Shown one piece after another: positions 61,160 through 64,000 of a stretch of DNA of 64,000 bases (positions are counted from its first letter, which is position 1; the number at the start of each line of letters is the position of its first letter). The stretch is from contig DMXI01000174.1 in NCBI GenBank assembly GCA_003483885.1, forward strand, positions 3,745-67,744, read 5' to 3'. Position numbers and translations under genes: made by a program. The DNA comes from Microscillaceae bacterium (GTDB taxonomy: Bacteria; Bacteroidota; Bacteroidia; Cytophagales; Microscillaceae). Below the pieces are notes generated by a model. It made no database searches. It was given only the letters and a program-made list of their open reading frames with translations, and had not been told where the DNA came from.

Positions 61160-64000
61160 TTACCTTAAAGGGTTATTCGTAGAGTTAACAGTATCGAAAG
61201 TACGTTCTCCACTTATTATTTTTCTACTAATAGCCAAATAAGATACAACAAAGTAACCAGTAGTCGGTTTTTCTTCAGGAAAAATACCTATTTTCCATGT
61301 ATTACTTTGCACGAATGGTTGGCAATGTATTATAGTTGTTGTCGGAAAATCTAAATTGTCTATGGCAAAACCTGCTATTGTTACAATCCAATCGTTTACA
61401 CTGAGTTCAGTGTCTATTGTCTGGTCCCCTGCTTCCGCTCTATGAGTATGATATTGTATAGGTGCGTTACCATTAATGGTAAAAGTTCCTTTTATATCTA
61501 AGTTTGCTTCTGAAGCATTTGTTCCAATAGTTGTATTTCCAGCTACGTGTAACTTTGAGCTTGGTGTGCTAGTGCCAATGCCCACATTGCCCTCAAAAAC
61601 AGTCACACTTGTATTTCCAGCTACGTGTAACTTTGAGCTTGGTGTACTAGTGCCAATGCCTATATTATTGTCTGAATCAAATATCAGTGGCGCTTTTTCC
61701 AGAACCAGGTTTGCCCGATGATCTGGATGATGTAGAATATTCTCATAAATGAAACTGATTTCTGTTAAACCAGCATCTTCTCCTGTAATCAAACCACTAA
61801 TGCTCAAATTCAGCGAATCTCCTTGATTTAAGGTCAACGTACCTGTACCATTCAAATATATTGTCCATTCGGTAGCATTTGTTTGGGTGGCCTTATCTAC
61901 TTCAATGGTTCCAGTATTGCTTCCGCCCGCAATCGTGACGGTTGGGCTGGTCAAAGCTGCGGTCAGTTGGTCACTGGTAGCCAAGGCTGCTGGATGATCA
62001 TCAGTCAAAAAGGCTAATATGATCCGGGAAGTATTGGTGGCGTCTGCATTTGCTCCTCGAGTCAAACTAACTGTTCGATTAGCTACAATTTTCACGTTCA
62101 GGCTATTCTCGGCCGCTCCATCATTTAGCAATCGATTACTCCCTTCTACATAGGCGACCAAGGGAGCATTAAGTACCATTCCTCTGGTTAACAATAAGTG
62201 AGCAGTACGGCTGTTTTGTAGGCTATTATTTGCTTGCCCGGTATAGTGCATTTGCTGAAACACATACCTTACTCTGGTACTTCGGGTACCTTGAGTGATA
62301 TCAGCCAACACATCTGTTAGTTCAATGTTTAGCTCCTGTTCACTGGCCAGCGATAAAGCAGTTTTACGCACCAGGTAAAGGTTTACCAGCCCGTTATTAT
62401 TTTGCTGAGCAATTGCCCAATTGGCAGTATCACGTACTCCAATAGCATCTGTAATTACGCCATCGTTTGTTATAATACCTGGACGAAACTGCACCCAAAT
62501 ATGGTAATTGCTTTCTGAAGGGGCGCTGGTATTAGATTCCCATTCTATGATACGATCACTCACATTATGTACTACTAAGTCCAAGTCTTGAGCATTACTC
62601 TGAAGTTGTAATACACTTTCGCCATTACTGTCAAGCAATGTAAACTCAAGAGGGTGTAGCCGATCAAAAGTAGTGGCAGCAATTTCGTCAGTGCGTATAA
62701 TACTGGCAATTTGTGAAGTGTTCAAGGCATTATTGTATATCCGGATATGGGCCAGCTTTCCTTGAAAATAATTGCTAAAGCTGCCATCAGTCCCTTTTTT
62801 GGCTCCCAGGTATATTTCGTTGAAGGTGCCCAAATCCTGGGTTTTACTAACCGCTGTTTCTACCAATATGCCATTACGGTATAACTTCATTTCGCCATTA
62901 TTGGAATTTTTAGTCATCGCCCAATGTATCCAAGTACTAGCATTGTTATAATCACCCTGTACCCCTGTTTCTGTTACAGTATCGGTGCTATTAGCGTTAC
63001 CTGCTTCAAAAACAAAGGAGCCAGTAGAAGGATATTTGACTTCAATGGTCTTGGTACCTTCAGTATTTTGAGTGTGTAGTACTGTAAAATCGACAGATGT
63101 ACCTGGCGAAGTCTCTCCTTGTGCCCAAAAGCTGATCGTGAGATTATCTCCTCCCAAATCAAGATTGGTAGCGGGAATGTTTACATAATCATTGATGCCA
63201 TCTAACTGCAATACATTGCTAAACCTGTTATCTGTGATCACTGATGGAGTACCTTGCAAAATACCACTTAATCCATTTCCAGAGGCATCAGTCACTATTG
63301 TATTGCTTCCCTGCACAGCCGTGTCATCAAGCGGCCAATAGGCCTGCAATCTTTGGCGATCATTCTGGGTTAAATCAGCCACCTCAGATGCACTCAGGGT
63401 TTTGCCAAATAACCGAATGTGGGCCAGCTTACCTTTAAAATGATTCTCAAAAGTAGTAGCTCCAGTTTTCCTGGCTCCCAGATATATTTCGTTGAAGGTA
63501 CCCAAGGTCTGGCTTTTGCTGGAGGCAGTAGCCACCAACACCCCATTGCGGTAAATCCTCATCTCATCAGAAGTGGAGTCTTTGGTAAAAGCCCAATGCA
63601 CCCAGGTAGTGGTATTATAATCTGCCACATTCACCGTAGAAGAAGCGGAATCGGTACTGCTGTCATCTCCGGCCTCAAAGCTTACCATACCCGTGGAGGG
63701 GTATTTAATCTCGATCGTCTTGGTGCCTGCGGTATTCTGGGCATGCAATACCGTCAGGTTAGACATGTTATCGAGAGAACTATCGCCCTGTGCCCAAAAA
63801 CTGATGGTCAGATCATCACTGTTTAAATCCAGTGCAGTAGAAGTAACACTCACATAATCATTGGTTCCATCCAGTTGCAACACTTCTCCAAACGTGGTAT
63901 CAGTTGCCAAGGTAGGACTGTTCTGCAAAATGCCCGTAAAGCCATTACCTGATGCATCCCTGGTGACAGTGTTACTACTCTGAGTTGCGGTATCGTTGAG
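61160..64000 (-). CDS. LamG-repeat surface protein with tail-fibre-like C-terminus (start beyond window)
   Basis: The frame is open to the right edge (63929-64000 reads LNDTATQSSNTV, DASGNGFTGI in frame), so the start is outside; at least 946 residues are visible. Two complete LamG/concanavalin-type domains (LQLDGTNDYVSV and LQLDGINDYVNI to KLAHIRLFGKTL / KLAHIRIYNNAL) are linked by WPLDDTAVQGSN-type spacers, and the end of an earlier module is at the edge. Then comes a long beta region with no clear family. The C-terminus has two GIGTSTPSSKLHVAGNT motifs and a tail-fibre-like end with a YHTHRAEAG segment. It is likely a surface or secreted carbohydrate-binding fibre. No T9SS sorting domain is seen. 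A terminator follows. Confidence 0.8.
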   Translation of the reverse strand, partial: LNDTATQSSNTVTRDASGNGFTGILQNSPTLATDTTFGEVLQLDGTNDYVSVTSTALDLNSDDLTISFWAQGDSSLDNMSNLTVLHAQNTAGTKTIEIKYPSTGMVSFEAGDDSSTDSASSTVNVADYNTTTWVHWAFTKDSTSDEMRIYRNGVLVATASSKSQTLGTFNEIYLGARKTGATTFENHFKGKLAHIRLFGKTLSASEVADLTQNDRQRLQAYWPLDDTAVQGSNTIVTDASGNGLSGILQGTPSVITDNRFSNVLQLDGINDYVNIPATNLDLGGDNLTISFWAQGETSPGTSVDFTVLHTQNTEGTKTIEVKYPSTGSFVFEAGNANSTDTVTETGVQGDYNNASTWIHWAMTKNSNNGEMKLYRNGILVETAVSKTQDLGTFNEIYLGAKKGTDGSFSNYFQGKLAHIRIYNNALNTSQIASIIRTDEIAATTFDRLHPLEFTLLDSNGESVLQLQSNAQDLDLVVHNVSDRIIEWESNTSAPSESNYHIWVQFRPGIITNDGVITDAIGVRDTANWAIAQQNNNGLVNLYLVRKTALSLASEQELNIELTDVLADITQGTRSTRVRYVFQQMHYTGQANNSLQNSRTAHLLLTRGMVLNAPLVAYVEGSNRLLNDGAAENSLNVKIVANRTVSLTRGANADATNTSRIILAFLTDDHPAALATSDQLTAALTSPTVTIAGGSNTGTIEVDKATQTNATEWTIYLNGTGTLTLNQGDSLNLSISGLITGEDAGLTEISFIYENILHHPDHRANLVLEKAPLIFDSDNNIGIGTSTPSSKLHVAGNTSVTVFEGNVGIGTSTPSSKLHVAGNTTIGTNASEANLDIKGTFTINGNAPIQYHTHRAEAGDQTIDTELSVNDWIVTIAGFAIDNLDFPTTTIIHCQPFVQSNTWKIGIFPEEKPTTGYFVVSYLAISRKIISGERTFDTVNSTNNPLR
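61531..61660 (-). repeat. Duplicated 52-nt block in the tail-fibre-like region (61531-61582 and 61609-61660)
   Basis: Two copies, 78 nt apart, differ at one base and both code GIGTSTPSSKLHVAGNT. The 26-codon period suggests a recent in-frame duplication. Confidence 0.85.

Noticed and set aside
63244..63826. Rightward ORFs opposite the LamG gene
   Set aside because: The leftward frame shows clear repeated LamG domains; these are shadows.
1..64000. CRISPR array, tRNA, rRNA or intact insertion sequence
   Set aside because: No regularly spaced direct repeats, no cloverleaf-like or conserved rRNA stretches, and no full transposase were seen by eye; a covariance search was not possible.

Overview
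The window looks like chromosome from a marine Cytophagales-type member of the Bacteroidota, close in style to Microscilla. This is inferred from family content only: type IX secretion (T9SS) C-terminal sorting domains, long PKD/Asp-box/LamG surface proteins, TPR proteins fused to SpoIIE-type phosphatases, a TonB-dependent receptor, large LRR proteins and a seven-transmembrane-type AraC regulator. No rRNA, tRNA, CRISPR array or intact insertion sequence was seen.

Layout. 1-6.3 kb: the end of a T9SS-exported protein; a leftward pair (a collagen/YadA-like repeat protein followed by an eight-Asp-box propeller protein); a bestrophin-like channel; a small protein that may have a STAS-like fold. 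6.5-11.2 kb: a membrane-anchored AraC regulator behind a strong leader hairpin, then a MacB/LolD-type ABC exporter operon. 11.6-22.4 kb: a truncated N-terminal duplicate followed by a three-gene cassette encoding a 1952-residue coiled-coil protein, a TPR protein (start and stop overlap) and an AAA+ ATPase with three tandem copies of its lid domain. I find this cassette the most unusual part of the window; it may be an offshoot of contractile-injection-type (eCIS) machinery or another AAA+/TPR assembly system. 22.7-31.4 kb: a 2256-residue T9SS adhesin and an orphan ParB-like/DNA-methyltransferase fusion.

31.4-60.7 kb is clearly more AT-rich (hand-counted 60-base samples gave 32-33% GC inside, 42-48% outside). 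It carries four SpoIIE/PP2C phosphatases with TPR or propeller sensors, a 1206-residue beta-repeat/coiled-coil protein without a signal peptide, an FN3 lipoprotein/TonB-receptor pair, a cNMP-binding adenylate cyclase, two 530-residue LRR paralogues with small companion genes, and small hypotheticals. Two convergent phosphatase genes share perfect inverted blocks of 52 and 38 bp, which suggests recent duplication or gene conversion.

60.7-64 kb: a GC-richer non-coding patch with serial hairpins (candidate structured RNA or element remnant), then a leftward LamG-repeat, tail-fibre-like surface protein that runs off the right end.

How the genes may work together: the right-hand island reads as a signalling and surface-sensing block (receptor pair, phosphatases, cyclase, LRR proteins). 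The left part combines surface display with a possible intracellular assembly machine. These links are inferred from gene neighbourhood and are not demonstrated.
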